Assembly: GCF_027744825.2 (NCBI RefSeq)
Contig: NC_071348.1
Location: 1,801,563 to 1,865,562 of the forward strand
Origin: Synchiropus splendidus
Taxonomy: Eukaryota; Chordata; Actinopteri; Syngnathiformes; Callionymidae
Direction: 5' to 3'
DNA length: 64,000 bases
The notes beneath the pieces are model-generated. The model saw only the letters and a list, made by a program, of their open reading frames with translations, made no database searches and had not been told where the DNA came from. The translations under genes and the position numbers were made by a program. Shown piece by piece: positions 52,174 through 64,000 of this stretch; position 1 is the first letter of the stretch; each line of letters starts with the position of its first letter.

Positions 52174-53985
52174 TCACTGTTGGCCAAGGTTGTCCTAAAA
52201 AAGAGAAACTAGTGTGAGTTGATGAGTTAATGTGGTTGCAGTTGACTTTCTTTTGACAATCAGCGATGACTTGGAGTCACTTCATCAGTAGTCATCTTTG
52301 AACCTCTGCTGGTCGTCATGGTGACGGCCACACACCTGTGGGTGTACATGTTGAGTCATTCATGCACTTAAGCTTTAAACCATTATGACGTCTCGCGCAC
52401 ACACACATCAAAGTGTTGAGATTTAAAGAACCCGTGGGTGTGGCTGAAGTCAAGACTTTGTTGTGGGAACAACTCGCGTGTACAGATTTTTGCAACAAAG
52501 CCATCCTTGAATTTCTCCAGTAATTTTTGGGAACCTTCTTGGGACCGTCAAAAACAATTTAGTTTCAACCGTCCTGACGCCAGTCACACACTTGAGGGAA
52601 CAGTGTGGGAACAAGTGACAAGTGTGTGTTCGTACAACAGGATTCTGTTGGCCAGAGAGGGGACAGCACAGTTTACTGTAGCTGCCAACCACCCGAAGCT
52701 CCTAGCCGGTGACAGTGGTGGGGTCTTGTGCGACCCATGTCACCCGTCCGTCTCCTGGTGCTCGAAGGAACCTCACCTCATAGATGTCAATGGAACAATC
52801 ATGTCCGTGTCAAGAGAGCACAACTAGAATTGTGTCCTTTGGAGCGAGTCAGGTGACCAGCGAAGGGGGTCATGTGACCAGCAGTGTTTTACTCACATGA
52901 GCGCTTCCGTTGCGTGTCAGGTTGCTGTGCGTCGTGTAGAGCGGAATGTCGTTCTTGTAGGTCATGTTGCCGTACGGGCTGAAGTGCTGCTTCTGCTTCT
53001 TGTGACGACACCACCAGACCAGCTGGGGGTGACATGGATAGCGTTACGATCGCCTTCTTCTACTGGACAGGTTGAACGTCATGACAGCTCACCAGTCCGG
53101 TCAGGAGCAGGAGCAGCAGCAGAACTGCTACAGCCGCCAGAACCAGCAGAGCGATTCCCCATCCTGGCACGTCACCACCATTGCCGCCTGTAGAGGGCTT
53201 GGTTGAAGTGGCAACTGGGATGGTGGAGTTCGGCGTGGTGGGGACTGGAGGAGCCATCGACGTCACGTTGGCTGTGATGTTTGGGTTCACTGTCACTGTG
53301 GGGACGGTCCCTGTGGTGTTGGTAATACCAGTGACATTGATGTTTGGGTTCACTGTCACTGTGGGGACGGTTCCTGTGGTGTTGGTAATACCAGTGACAT
53401 TGATGTTTGGGGCCGCTGTGCTGAAGTTGCCAGACGAGTTGGTGGGCAGAACGTCGGTGCCGTTGAGTGGGGAGGGGGTGGTGGTCTGGCCGGACACTGA
53501 AGGCAGAAACAAGTTGGTTGAACGACTCAGAAGAAAACAATGTGGAAATGAAATAGGACTGAAGCAATCTCGGAGATAAGACAACCAGGAAGGCCACTTC
53601 ATGTTAATGAGGTCATAAGATAAAACTACTCCAATAAAAAAAAAAAAAAAAAAAAACAAAGGTCAGGGGCGAAACTAAAACTGGACCGAATAGAATAATA
53701 ATATAAATGAATAAATCAAATAAACGCAGCCAATCTGAAAAAGTTTCACAAAAAAATCATAATCATAATAAAAAATAAACAGAATATAAGTGAAAAGACA
53801 AGCTAGAAAATATGCAAGCAAAACTGAAAAGCTTAAATTGGCTGGAAATGAATGAGTCTTCCCTCCTGAAATGTCCTGGAAGAAGCTCAGCTCTCAGACT
53901 TAGTGAAGGCACACAAGAGAGTGACCTCACCGGCGGCATAGCAGCTCAAAACAGTGCACACGGCGAGCAGCGTCCAGATCCTCAT
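52174..53985 (-). CDS. MUC1-like small transmembrane mucin
   Basis: Four exons in phase give about 201 residues: 53985-53931, 53496-53093, 53022-52897 and 52194-52174. Order: signal peptide MRIWTLLAVCTVLSCYAA, then a Thr/Pro/Ser/Asn-rich ectodomain with ten N-glycosylation sequons and two 21-residue repeats containing NINVTGITNTTGTVPTVTV. A DVPGWGIALLVLAAVAVLL transmembrane helix follows, then a basic stop-transfer (WWCRHKKQK) and a cytoplasmic tail with Tyr in SPYGNMTYKND and PLYTTHS, ending DNLGQQ. The VPGWGIALLVL string is identical, as I recall, to the start of the mammalian MUC1 transmembrane segment. There is no room for a SEA domain between repeats and helix. It would sit at the apical epithelial surface. 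A fish-specific mucin with chance resemblance is the alternative. Confidence 0.72.
53278..53403. repeat. 63-bp tandem repeat (two units) in the mucin ectodomain exon
   Basis: Unit 1 spans 53278-53340 and unit 2 spans 53341-53403, differing at one or two positions. A third partial unit starts at 53404. Each unit is 21 codons and encodes NVT and NTT sequons, so copy-number change keeps the frame. This is a minimal VNTR of the kind found in mucins. Confidence 0.95.
53637..53657. repeat. Homopolymer A tract in a mucin-like gene intron
   Basis: About 20 consecutive A residues in the first intron of the mucin-like gene (T tract on the sense strand). It could be a degraded retroposon tail, but no element is recognisable next to it. 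Confidence 0.7.
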
Positions 53986-54556
53986 CCTCTCGTGCGGTTG
54001 ACAAAGATCTCACTGTGATCTGGTTCTGTCCACAGAAAGGCTCCTTTATACACCTGCCCACAGGTGGAGGGAGGGGGCGGGGCCAGTCTGCAGACAGCCC
54101 TACGGGGCCCGGGACGTCCGGCAGGAACAGAGCTCCTCTGTGTGGGCGAGTCCAGCATGTGGATGGTCCGGATCGGCTTTCGATCCAGATGCAGTTTCTT
54201 TCAGACAAATGTCCATAATCTGCGAGTCACGTGACCTTTGTAAGACGACATCAGCCTTGTAGATCTGAATCACCTGGAGTGATCTGACATGTCCAGACTG
54301 CTCCGTCTGTTGAAGTGGTTCAGAAAGTGCTGTTTTAGTCCTGAACGTGAAGTAAACGTGTCGAAGAACGCCATCTGTCTTTTACTTCCTGAAACAGTTA
54401 ATTGATTTATGAAATTCCATGATAAAAGACTCAGTGCAGCAGGGTTCAAATCTGATTTATTGATTGTTGATTGGAAATGAATCAGAAACTTTGTTGATTG
54501 ATTTCTGTTGAAATCGGTGAGTAGTGACGTCATCTGTGATTGATGATGTCATCAGA
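53986..54556. other. Promoter region of the mucin-like gene and tg 3' UTR
   Basis: About 570 bp. The first part holds the mucin-like leader and promoter (minus strand, from 53986 upward). TTTATT at 54456-54461 is a minus-strand AATAAA that would end the tg transcript about 100 bp after its stop codon. No other feature seen. Confidence 0.5.
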
Positions 54557-56572
54557 TCAGCTGTAAGCATCTTTCTCCGTCTGTGACTGGCCGCCTGGGG
54601 CGGCTACTGGGAGGTCAAGCGTCACTGATGGCTGGATAGGCTCCGCCCCCATCTCACCTGGACACAAAAAATGAATGCATTGAAGATCCCTTCACCCAGC
54701 CAGCTCGCGTCTGAGCAACAGACCTGATACAATGAAGGTCGCTGTCACAAAGACTTGACAGGAAGTGGCTTGAACTCTCTGACTCTAGTGAATGACTCAA
54801 GAAAATCTCTATCCAACGAATCGTTCTTAGCTGACTCATTCAGACCTCACCCGACGATGAACTGAGACATGATCTTGAACGAGCTGTTGGACTCTCACCA
54901 CCGGTTCGGGTCAGTCGGGCTCCCAGCTGACTCCAGAAGGAGCAGGAGTTCTGACTCAGTCCCTGTTGTTGGGTGAGGGGGAGACTCAGCTGCAGGTACG
55001 CGGGCGCAGCATCTGTAGATGAAACTGCTGACCACCGTGGTAGCACTGACTCCGGCCACTGTGAAGACGGGTTTGGGTTCCTAGGATCGACAACAAAGAT
55101 GAAGTGGTTGAAGCTTTCAAATGACGGCGGGATGCAACAGGCCTGACCCAGTCCGGACGAAGCTGGAGACGTAGCTCATCATGGCCAGCGAGAGGCGCCG
55201 GTCAGCTGATGAGAAGCGCTGAGAGTTGTTTGGATGGTGAGGTGACCCGAACATCAGCTGAACATCCAGAGGAACCAGAACTCCAGACCTGCGCAAAGAT
55301 CAGATTTGGACTGGGGTGTAGACCTGGACCCAGGTCAGTCCTGAGTACCTGTCATGGGCTTCAGTGGCGGGCAGATGGTAGAGGAAAACATTGGCTCTGC
55401 TCTTCGCCCAGTGGCTGGCCATCCGGTGGCTTGGACAGACGATGAACAGGTCCCTGAAAGACACACACACACACAGTGTGACTTCCGTTCCTCCACCAGG
55501 GAGTCAGAGTGTGTGTGCTGAGGTCCTCACCTGGTGGCATTGTTGAGAGCTCTGGAAAAAAGGCTGTACCCAGCTGGCGAGGTGCTGTGGTCCAGGGAGT
55601 AGAACCAGGCTGCGGCATCCTTTAGCAGCTGGCTCTCCTTGGCCCCGCCCAGTGAGCGACTCAAGGCTTCGTAGAATGCCGTCTTTCCATCGGCACGACC
55701 CCGCAGGGCCTCAAAGTCCTGCAGCCCAGAAGAGGTCTGGCTCAGACTACACAGCTGTTTCAAGTTGCACCCAGTGAAGAGCGCCACACTGACACAGCCC
55801 TGATGTGGACTCGAACCACCAACTCTCCAGACCTCGGACCTTCATCACCATCTTCATCACTCACCTTGATCCGGCGTGCTCGACCGATCAGTCCATCACG
55901 TTGCGATGTTCCCAGCAACAGATCAACTCTCTGGAAGGCTGACGGGGAGCTGGGAGGCAGAACTGGGGCCCAGGACCGGAATGGACCGCTGACAGCCAGC
56001 AACTGGAACAAACCAGAACACGTCAAAAACAGCTTCACGCCGCAATGCCACTTTTTACCTTTGTCTGAGCAGCGTTGAGCTGCTGCACTGGCGCCGCCCT
56101 GAGACACGCCACCATCTGGTCGCTGTCTGCAGTCATGCAGCCCAGCTCCTTGGCGAGGTCCAGCGTCTGAAGTTTAGAGGTGGCTGGAGTCTGAAAAAGC
56201 GAGGGCGAGAACACCGACCCCCCCTAAAGGACGGACACACAGGTGCTCCATGAACACAGTGACTGAGAAATGTAGAGAATGTCCATCACCCCTGAGAGCT
56301 AAGTCGCTAAGAGCTAATAGTCGTAGGCTACACATGGGACCAACCATCAGGATCATACGCTGGAACAGAGGAGGTGAGGAAGAGGAGGAGAGGAGATGGA
56401 CGCTGGTGATGTCAGCGCCTTGACGCTCCGCCCCTACTGTGACTCTCATGTTGTCTCCGCCCACCAGAGCAATGTGAGCATGGACCCAGCGGAGCACCAT
56501 CTGCTGGTCTGTCAGGCCGTAGTTACCTGGGAGACCGGACGACCCTGGAGACGCACTGATGTTAAACCTGAC

Positions 56573-56607
<35 letters not shown>

Positions 56608-59600
56608 AATCACCGGTGCTCAGGAATCCCAGTGCTGCGGTCCGGTAGCTTGCCGTTACCACAACAATGTCTCCTGAAGCAGCCAGCATGGCACCATCTG
56701 GTCGGCCCATGTCCTGATCAGTGGAGGGGTTGTAGAAGAAGACCAGGACTGGGACACGCCCCCTCTGGAACATCGTCAAGTGTTAACTTGCAAGTCGACA
56801 GTGAGGCGGAGAGGAGAAGCAACAGACCCGGCTAGCTGGGGTGAAGACGTTAAGGTAGAGACAATCTTCACTGGAGCCAGTCAACTCTTCATCACCCGGC
56901 TGGACACAACTGGACCTGCAGTCAGAAGCATGGTGACGCGACAGTAGAACCCTTGCAAGGCAGCTGCGGCCTACCGCTGTTTGGTGGCGTCCCAGGTTCC
57001 AGTCCACTCTTCGGGCTGAGCCTCTTGGAAGCGCAGTGCCCCTGTTGGTGGGCGAGCGTACGGGACACCCAAGAACTCAACCACCTGCTTCCTGGCAGAG
57101 CCCAGAGGTGTTTCCACGGCAACGCCCTGGAGAGTCCCCAGACCCGGCAGGTCCACAGAGGTGAGCTGAGTTGAACGATCTGCTGGACACAGGACACGAT
57201 GAGGGGGTGTCACCTCAGCTGAAGCTTCAGCAGCGCACCTGTCCTCAGGTAGAGCCGTGAAGTTGGCTCTCTAACCACCAGGCGACAGGAGGAAGCAGGC
57301 TGAGTGGCATCTGGAGCAGAGCTCAACCCACAGGTGGTAGTGTCAGGATAGAACACGCAGCGCGTGGCCGACTCCACTTCTTGTAGAGACACGGCCATGC
57401 AGGACTCCGACTCCTGACAGGCTGAAGAACACAAGATGGTCAGCTGCTCACCTGCAGAGACAGGACCATCTATCCCAGTTACCATGAAGACACCAGTCCC
57501 GGGCAAGGTCCTGGTCCACAGCCACATCCTGGCTGATGTGGACCGTGTCATAGGTGGGCAGAGATGGGTCGACAAGTAGCGCTGAGTCGGCAAGAAGCTG
57601 CCACTGATCCAGAGACACTGAAAGACAAAGTCGAGACACACAAGTCACAGAGTGGTGGAAAATTCTTCACACACGTGCAGTGAGCCATGAGCTCTGAGAT
57701 GCTAGCATTTGCAGCTGGAATAGAACTCACCATTGTTTTTGGGAGATGGCAGAGTGAAGGGAGGGCAGAGAGCAGGAGAGGATGTCCACTGATTCACTGC
57801 AAGAGGGTGGTGAGACAGTTTGATTTGGAGAACATGTGCGCGCAGGTGTGCAAACGCGTGTGTGTACCGGGTTTCTGGTACCAGCCGAAGGGCTCTGGTG
57901 TGGTCTTCACAGCAGAGGTGGAGCAGTCCTGAGTCCTCCAGCTGGACTGGTCCTCCTCGCTGCAGGTCTGGACCCCGAGACTGATCAGAGACAGACAGAC
58001 CAGGGATGCTCCACCTACACATGGACATGACTGGGTTCAGCATGACTCCCTGATGGTTTCAGGACCACAACCAACCTGGCGCTTTGGTGTCCTGGACGAA
58101 GCCGATACCACGGCAGCAGGGATCCTCATCACAGCGCCGCTCGCACTCCCTGAAGCTGAAAGATCAACGTGTGTGGATGAGATCTCCGCATCAACCCTGT
58201 GACTCGACGGCGGGTTTGTTACCTATCACGCAGTGGAGCGTTCTCACCCAGCGCTACGCGGCTGCGCACGGAGTATGACGCCATCTTCTGGAAGGAAACT
58301 CGCTGGTAGAAACTCTCCACGGGCCCAGAGAGGTCGACTGAGCACACACACCTCAACATTAACATCTGGTGTAAAGAATCGAGTGAAAGCGTGAGGTCCC
58401 CAGTGCAGTGCTATACCTTTCTTCCTGTAGGTGTTTACTGGCCTCCTGTCCAGCAGGGGGCGACACGGTTGTCTCAGTGGCTTGTCGTATGCGCCACACA
58501 CCTGTGTGTCAGGCAACAACACACAGTCGAAGAATCCTGTCACCTCAGCGTCTCTGAGGTCGGCAACCGAGCAATGCTGCTCCTCCTCGCAACCTGAAGC
58601 ACACCATCGTCCAGTGGTGTGTCCAGGATAACAGGAAGGGCAAAAGGGTTTCTTACGTGTGAGGCACCAGAGCAAGGCCTGCTGGGAGTCGTACTGCTTC
58701 TTGTTGAGCCAGTGAGAGAGCGATGCCAGCCTTCTCCGAGGATCCACCTGGACGTCCTCCTCAGACAGAGACTGGAACTTCTGCAGCACGGCACCTGAAC
58801 ACATCACCTCACGTGTCCCACAACAGCGATGGTGGAGGGTCTCTGCTGGAGCCAGCTATACTCACGGTCCAGAGGAGGCTGGGGCTCTGTGGCTGCTGGG
58901 CACGGCGTAGGAGAGGCGCCACCTGACGCTGCATCATCTGAGTCAGTGGTGATCAGTGGTTAGACCAATGTGTCTCACTCTATCAAGTATGAAATATCCA
59001 GGTGGCGCTGCCGAGCTCACCTGTGCTCAGGTAGACGGTCTGGGAGTGAATGATGGACGACTGGTAGTTGGTCTTGTTCTTGCTGTCGGCTGGTAGATCG
59101 GCGTCAGCTGCAGCGAGAGACCATGTGAGACGAGCTTCTGGATGGGGACTCGGGTCAACAATGGTTCTCACTGATGCTGAACTCTTGACCCCCGAAGTTG
59201 AAGACGAAGCTCCTCTGCTGCTTGTTGTAAGTCAGCCCGGCCCCGCACACTCTCCCCGCCGACCCCTGACCCCGGAGGTCCCAGTCCTCCGCCCCGCAGG
59301 TGAGAACTGCAGGAGCACTCAGCCATCCACACAGGTGAGACCCTGAGGAGGTGGTACAGGAGGCGTCATGACAACGCGCCGGTGTGTCAGGTTGGTCGCT
59401 GTGGCAACGCACCTCCGCTCAGCCCATTGCTGTTCAGGATCACGCCGTTGCAGCAGGCGTCGCGGCTGCAGCCATCCTGACACACACGCAACACGTCCGA
59501 GAGGGAGGCTCCTCTGGAGGAGAACACCTGAGTCCTGAACACACCTGAGAGGACCTTCGTCATCCTTGTCCTCACCCACACCTGCTGCTGCGACGGAAAG

Positions 59601-61680
59601 TCTGCTTCCACACACACACACGCCTATTAAACCATCATGTTTTCACTCTTGAATCCGGTTGCCATGGTTTCTGTACCTCTCTTACGGAGGACGAGCTGAC
59701 CTGAGGCTCCACCCCTCACCCTCAGCCAGCAGCTCAACCAATCAAAGCGTTCAGCCTGATCGTTTCCCAGAAATCCAGGGACCTGCAGATGCACAGGGTT
59801 CAGTGTGTGCCATAGCATGTGTCTTCAGAGGGTGTCTTCACCTGCTGGGACATGTTGCAGTGTGTGTTGACCCTGTACAGTTCACACTGTCCAGCCAACA
59901 GCGCCACATAGTGGCAGGACGGCTGCTCTGCACAGGCTGGTGGTCACACAAGTGAGAAGTTAAAAAGGTCATGGGTCAACTGTGGGTCAGAGGTTGTCAG
60001 TGACATCACCTTGGATGCAGGACTGGAGGTCAGCAGTCAAGGTCAGCAGGACGTCGGCTTCTAACACTCCCAGTAGCAATTGTGATGAAGGAACATTCTG
60101 GAACCTGGAGAGAACTGAAACACCACCGGTGGTCAGACCAGATTTAGACTAAAAAACATGTGTGCACCCACCTGAGCACTGGTCATCGGTCAGTGGAGCC
60201 TCACTCTGAGTCCACACAAGCTCCACCCCCTCACTGCCGAAGCAGCTCCACCTATTGGACAGGAAGTCAGGTTGTGCAGGCAGGAAGTCGCCTCTCTCTG
60301 AGCACCTGAGGCCCCGCCTCTGACACTCCGTCACACCTGCATCAGCGCAGCAGAAGAGTCAGTTCTCATGCAGCACTACAGGGGGCGCCAGAGGGCAGTC
60401 AACTCACATTGATTAATGGAAAAAGCTCCAGCATCAGAAGATCCATGGGGACAGATGTTGCAGAAGTCCCTTCCTTCTGAGTCCTGATAGGTCCCTGGCG
60501 GACAGAGGAGACACGCCCCCTGAATGGAGTAGCTTCCTGCCGGACAGACCACTGCGGGAACAGATGCAGACACATGAGAATTCAAGTTGTTACACCACAG
60601 CCAGCACCAACTCACCGCAGCCTTCGCCGTCACGGCTGAGACGGAAACCACGAGAGCACCCAAAGCTTGGCGACGCCACAGAGACTAGTGTGGGCTGGAA
60701 CTGCAGGCTTCTCAGGAGACTTAGCACTTGGGTCTGGAGCCGCGACTGGTTCAGAAACAGGCCTTAAAGGCAAATGTTTCAGGTCAGCCAATGAGAACAG
60801 GAACTGTCTGTGGTCCAGAAACTTACCGACATCGTGAAGATCCGGCAGATCAGAGATAGGAAGCTCCAGCAGGGCGGTGGTCCACCGAAGGGTCAGACGG
60901 ATCTGGCTGTCTCTGTCACACCGCACACTCACGGACGAGTCGTCACACACCGACACCCAGCGGCCGGACGAGGGGAGCTGCACGCACATTTGGATCATCC
61001 AGACATGCATCAGCTTGGGAGGAGTGTCACAGCTCACCTGAGCAGAGCAGAGCCCCCTGCTGGTCATCGCTTGGAGCAGCTGAGAGGGTAGAGCACTGAT
61101 CTGGGAGCAGAGAGAGGGCAGCGTCCAGATCTGGGACGTGGAGACCTCCTGCAGGGGCTGAGACCCTGGAACGCAACATATCGGTTGGTCACTGTGACAA
61201 TTGTCACACGACTCTCTGTTCAACAACAAAGAAGAGATGGTACTTTGGCAGGCCCCGGGCAGCGGCCTGAGGTTCCACCGTTGTCTCTCCGTCTCGCAGG
61301 TGAAGCTGCTGTTGGGAAGCGAGTTTTGGTAACCGTGACAGCAGATGAGTTCACAACGCTGACGGCCATTAAAAGTGGGCTGGCACAGCAGTGCACCATG
61401 GGTAACAGTGACACCGTCACAGACGGGACCTGTGGGTGCGAAGGTTCTGGGTCAAACTCTCACGACCCACTGCATGAGGCGCACACCTACGGTCACATGA
61501 CGGGGTTTGTCCTGTCAGCTTGGGGGTCCTTGTGTTGCCCACTTCCTGTCCATCCTCTGACACGCACCAACAGGAAGTGACGTCACACTGAAGAGGGACG
61601 AAGGAGCCGTCAGGCTGACATTGAGCCGCCTGAAGCTCACACAGGCTGGGACCTGAACGCACAGATCACATGAGTTCAGG

Positions 61681-61718
<38 letters not shown>

Positions 61719-64000
61719 TGTATGTGCATCTCCCTACAGGTCAGTCGCCCATCTGACCCCCGGGTCGCGGTCCGCAGGGTCTCTCCAGTCGTGGGGTTCA
61801 CACACCAGCCGCTGGAGCCGCTTGTCTGCAGCAGTGAGAAGCGCCCGTCCTGGAACACACACTTATTAACACCGATCCAGGTGAGTGTGTGTGTGCACAT
61901 GTGTGTCCACTGACCATCTCACACTGTGGGTGGTACGACGACACTGATGCAGTGATGTCAGAGGCTCTCATCCAGCCAGACAGAAGAGAGTGAGACAAAG
62001 CCCTTTGGCAGAGAGACAGGCCTGCGGGTGACACGCACATACATGTCCTCACTGTGTCGTTAACTGCACGTGTGTGTGTGTGCCTCGTTCTTTACATCTT
62101 GGCAGGTGAAGCGGGCGACTGCTCAGAGAGTTCGGGATGTACTCCCCGTCTTCATCCACACACCAACACTGACCTGTGGACAGAAAACTTTAACCCCCCT
62201 TCAGATTGTTCAAACAAACGCTCCTTCAAACGTCACTGGAACCTGAGGAGTGTTTTAGTGGGAACTTAAGAGTGTGGGTCGGTGTGTGTCTTGCCTGTGC
62301 TGTGGTAACATTGTGTGTTGCTCCAGGCTCCGTTGGCGTTGCACTGCGGACTGTAGGGCTGGTACCCCAGCTGCCGTGGCGACTGGAACATCTGTACAGC
62401 TGGAACCAAGAATGACATCATCACTCTGCAGCACATTATGGACTTGCTCATGTGATGCGATAGAGCCCACTTGAGGTTGCAGCCAATCGCAGCGCAGCTC
62501 TGGAGCGACTCAGCAGTGGGTCTGTCAGCGCCAACTCCTCCTCTGATTGGTTGACCTGCAGTTCCTTGCTGGTCAGACGCAGACCATCAGCCAACAAGAA
62601 GCCATAGCCCAAAGGAAAGTGGGCGGAGCCTGAGAGTGCCACCATCGACTTCACCTCCTGTCTGAAGGCATCAACTTCGGCTAGCGCCTGCAAACAGCCA
62701 CCTCCTAGATCCGGAGCAGGACCAGCGTGTGAGCAGAAGTAAACCAACTGGACCGCGCTTGAATCTAGTCTTACCTGCAGAGGACAGAGGATCTCTGACC
62801 TCAGTCTCTGGACCTAAAACAAACATCCATCTTCAAAGTTCATCACCGCAACAATGAGTTTCACTCATGGCCTGGAAGTCTCATTAAACCACTTACAGCT
62901 GATGGCGCCCCCTGTGGAGGGAGTGGATGCTGTCTTTCCCTTGGCATCCACGCAGAAGCAGCGCGCACCGACACACTGCAGCGGCATGAAGCTGCCGCTT
63001 GGCGAGCATGCCGGGACATAGATCTCGGCGCCGGCTGCCAGGTTGTCTCGGACCTTCAGTGCAGCCGCTCGCTCTCGTTGGCAGCGAGTCGGACACTGAG
63101 GTCGGACACCAGACGTCCGTGAACCCATCACCTCACGACCACGAGGATCGACACACCAGCACTCGCCACTATGACACTGGAGTTCCTGGAAGTCTCCAGA
63201 GGCCGTGCAGCGCGGGACAAAGATGGTGGATGCATCCTCCTCAGAGGCCGGACAGGAACGCAGGAGACGAGTCAAGACCTGTGGGAGACATACCACAACA
63301 TTCTGAGGAGGATCTGAGGAGCTGACAGGGACTTGAGGGAACTGACCTGCTCCAGTGAGACTGATTCCGAAGAGACCTTCTCCGTCAGTGTGTGTTGGAG
63401 GTTGGACAGGAAGTTGGGGTCCTCCAGGGCCTGGCTGACTGACTGGACCAGGCTCTGGTGAGTACGCAGGCGGCTGCTCATGTCCGGGGAAGACAGCCCG
63501 ACCAGCCCAAGGGATCCTCGAGCTCCCAGTGCCCCAGTGAAGTTAAAGGCAGCTGCGCTCTTCAAGAACTTCCCTCCAAACAGGTTCTCCTGGAAGCGGC
63601 GAGGGGATGAGTGGGCCAGCGCCTGCAGGGCTCCAGCCACTGACGGGAACAGACCGTGGAGAACTTCCACCAGGTCAGACAAGAAGGACATTGGATCTGT
63701 CTCTACAGGAAGGAGCAGGCTGAGTGGTCGCAGAAGAGAACGACACAGAACTGGTGATCGACTCGTGGACGTGGAGACGGGTGGGTCTACAGGGCCAGAG
63801 AAGAGACGGGACAGGGCCAAACGACGCTTGGAGAGGCAGTCTGGAGTATCATCGGAACCTTGAGGAGAACAGGATCAGAGATATCTCCTTCAGATGTAAA
63901 GGGACCAGGATTTATGGGCTACTCACTGCAGACCAAAGAATCTCCAAACTGTCGAGTCCCAGGAAGTTCTCTGCCCAAGGAATCCACGCACCAACACAGC
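54557..64000 (-). CDS. tg: Thyroglobulin (3' part; 5' end outside the window)
   Basis: Thyroglobulin is the secreted follicular prohormone in which tyrosines are iodinated and coupled to T4/T3. From the window edge downward come thyroglobulin type-1 repeats (CHSGECWCVDPRGREV near 63160, CVGARCFCVDAKGK near 62945, and one cut at 64000). GCC2/GCC3-type repeats lie near 60540-60420 (CLLCPPGTYQDSEGRDFCNI). Cys-rich type-3 repeats run from about 60000 to 57250. The cholinesterase-like domain runs from about 57150 to 54850 (VEFLGVPYARPPTGALRFQE, SEDCLYLNVFTPAS). The esterase nucleophile motif is replaced by GAERQGAD near 56425, as in other thyroglobulins, so the domain is not a hydrolase. The last exon (54657-54557) ends QTEKDAYS, keeping a near-terminal tyrosine. 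The visible part is intron-rich, with microsatellites. Confidence 0.96.
56574..56606. repeat. (GT)n microsatellite in a tg intron
   Basis: About 33 bp of GT/TG dinucleotides directly beside a tg cholinesterase-like-domain exon; on the coding strand it reads (CA)n. Likely length-polymorphic. Confidence 0.95.
61683..61711. repeat. (TG)n microsatellite in a tg intron
   Basis: About 29 bp of TG dinucleotides followed by degenerate TATGTGCG units. It lies in an intron between thyroglobulin type-1 repeat exons. Confidence 0.95.

Noticed and set aside
52438..52827. 129-codon plus-strand ORF
   Set aside because: Lies in the intron of the minus-strand mucin-like gene and shows no family resemblance.

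Overview
The window looks like nuclear DNA of a compact-genome teleost, with pufferfish-like density as my inference. Twelve recognisable vertebrate protein genes lie in 64 kb. They have GT-AG introns, many only 55-80 bp long, AATAAA signals close to stop codons, and few mobile elements. No bacterial, viral, CRISPR or rRNA/tRNA feature was seen. Identities rest on reading translated exons against remembered vertebrate families; no database search was possible.

Layout, left to right: speriolin-family gene (+, 426-1673); fez2 (-, 2434-5738); ubxn11 (+, 6785-9933); cep85 (-, 11293-18286); wdtc1 (+, 21801-26553); tmem222 (+, 28859-30813); a trophoblast-glycoprotein-like LRR receptor (+, 31427-32713); kdf1 (+, 34332-36344); tmem79 (+, 39248-40565); an unrecognised multi-exon candidate (+, about 41401-42115); gon4l/udu (-, 42422 to about 50026); a small MUC1-like transmembrane mucin (-, 52174-53985); and thyroglobulin (-, 54557 to beyond 64000, so its N-terminal part is missing).

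The arrangement is tight. fez2/ubxn11 and cep85/wdtc1 are head-to-head pairs. The speriolin gene/fez2 and ubxn11/cep85 are tail-to-tail pairs with short shared 3' space. From memory of human maps, ubxn11, cep85, wdtc1, tmem222 and kdf1 correspond to human 1p36.11. tmem79 and gon4l correspond to 1q22, as MUC1 does. tg is on 8q24 and fez2 on 2p22, so the window joins several human blocks.

The genes are not one pathway. They cover kinesin adaptors, centrosome control, CUL4 substrate recognition, epithelial differentiation (kdf1, tmem79, the mucin), Wnt modulation (tpbg-like; tmem79 as known in mammals), chromatin repression and thyroid prohormone. The observation most worth a second look is the MUC1-like gene: it has an 11-residue match to the MUC1 transmembrane start, lies next to a 1q22-type gene, and has no SEA-sized region.
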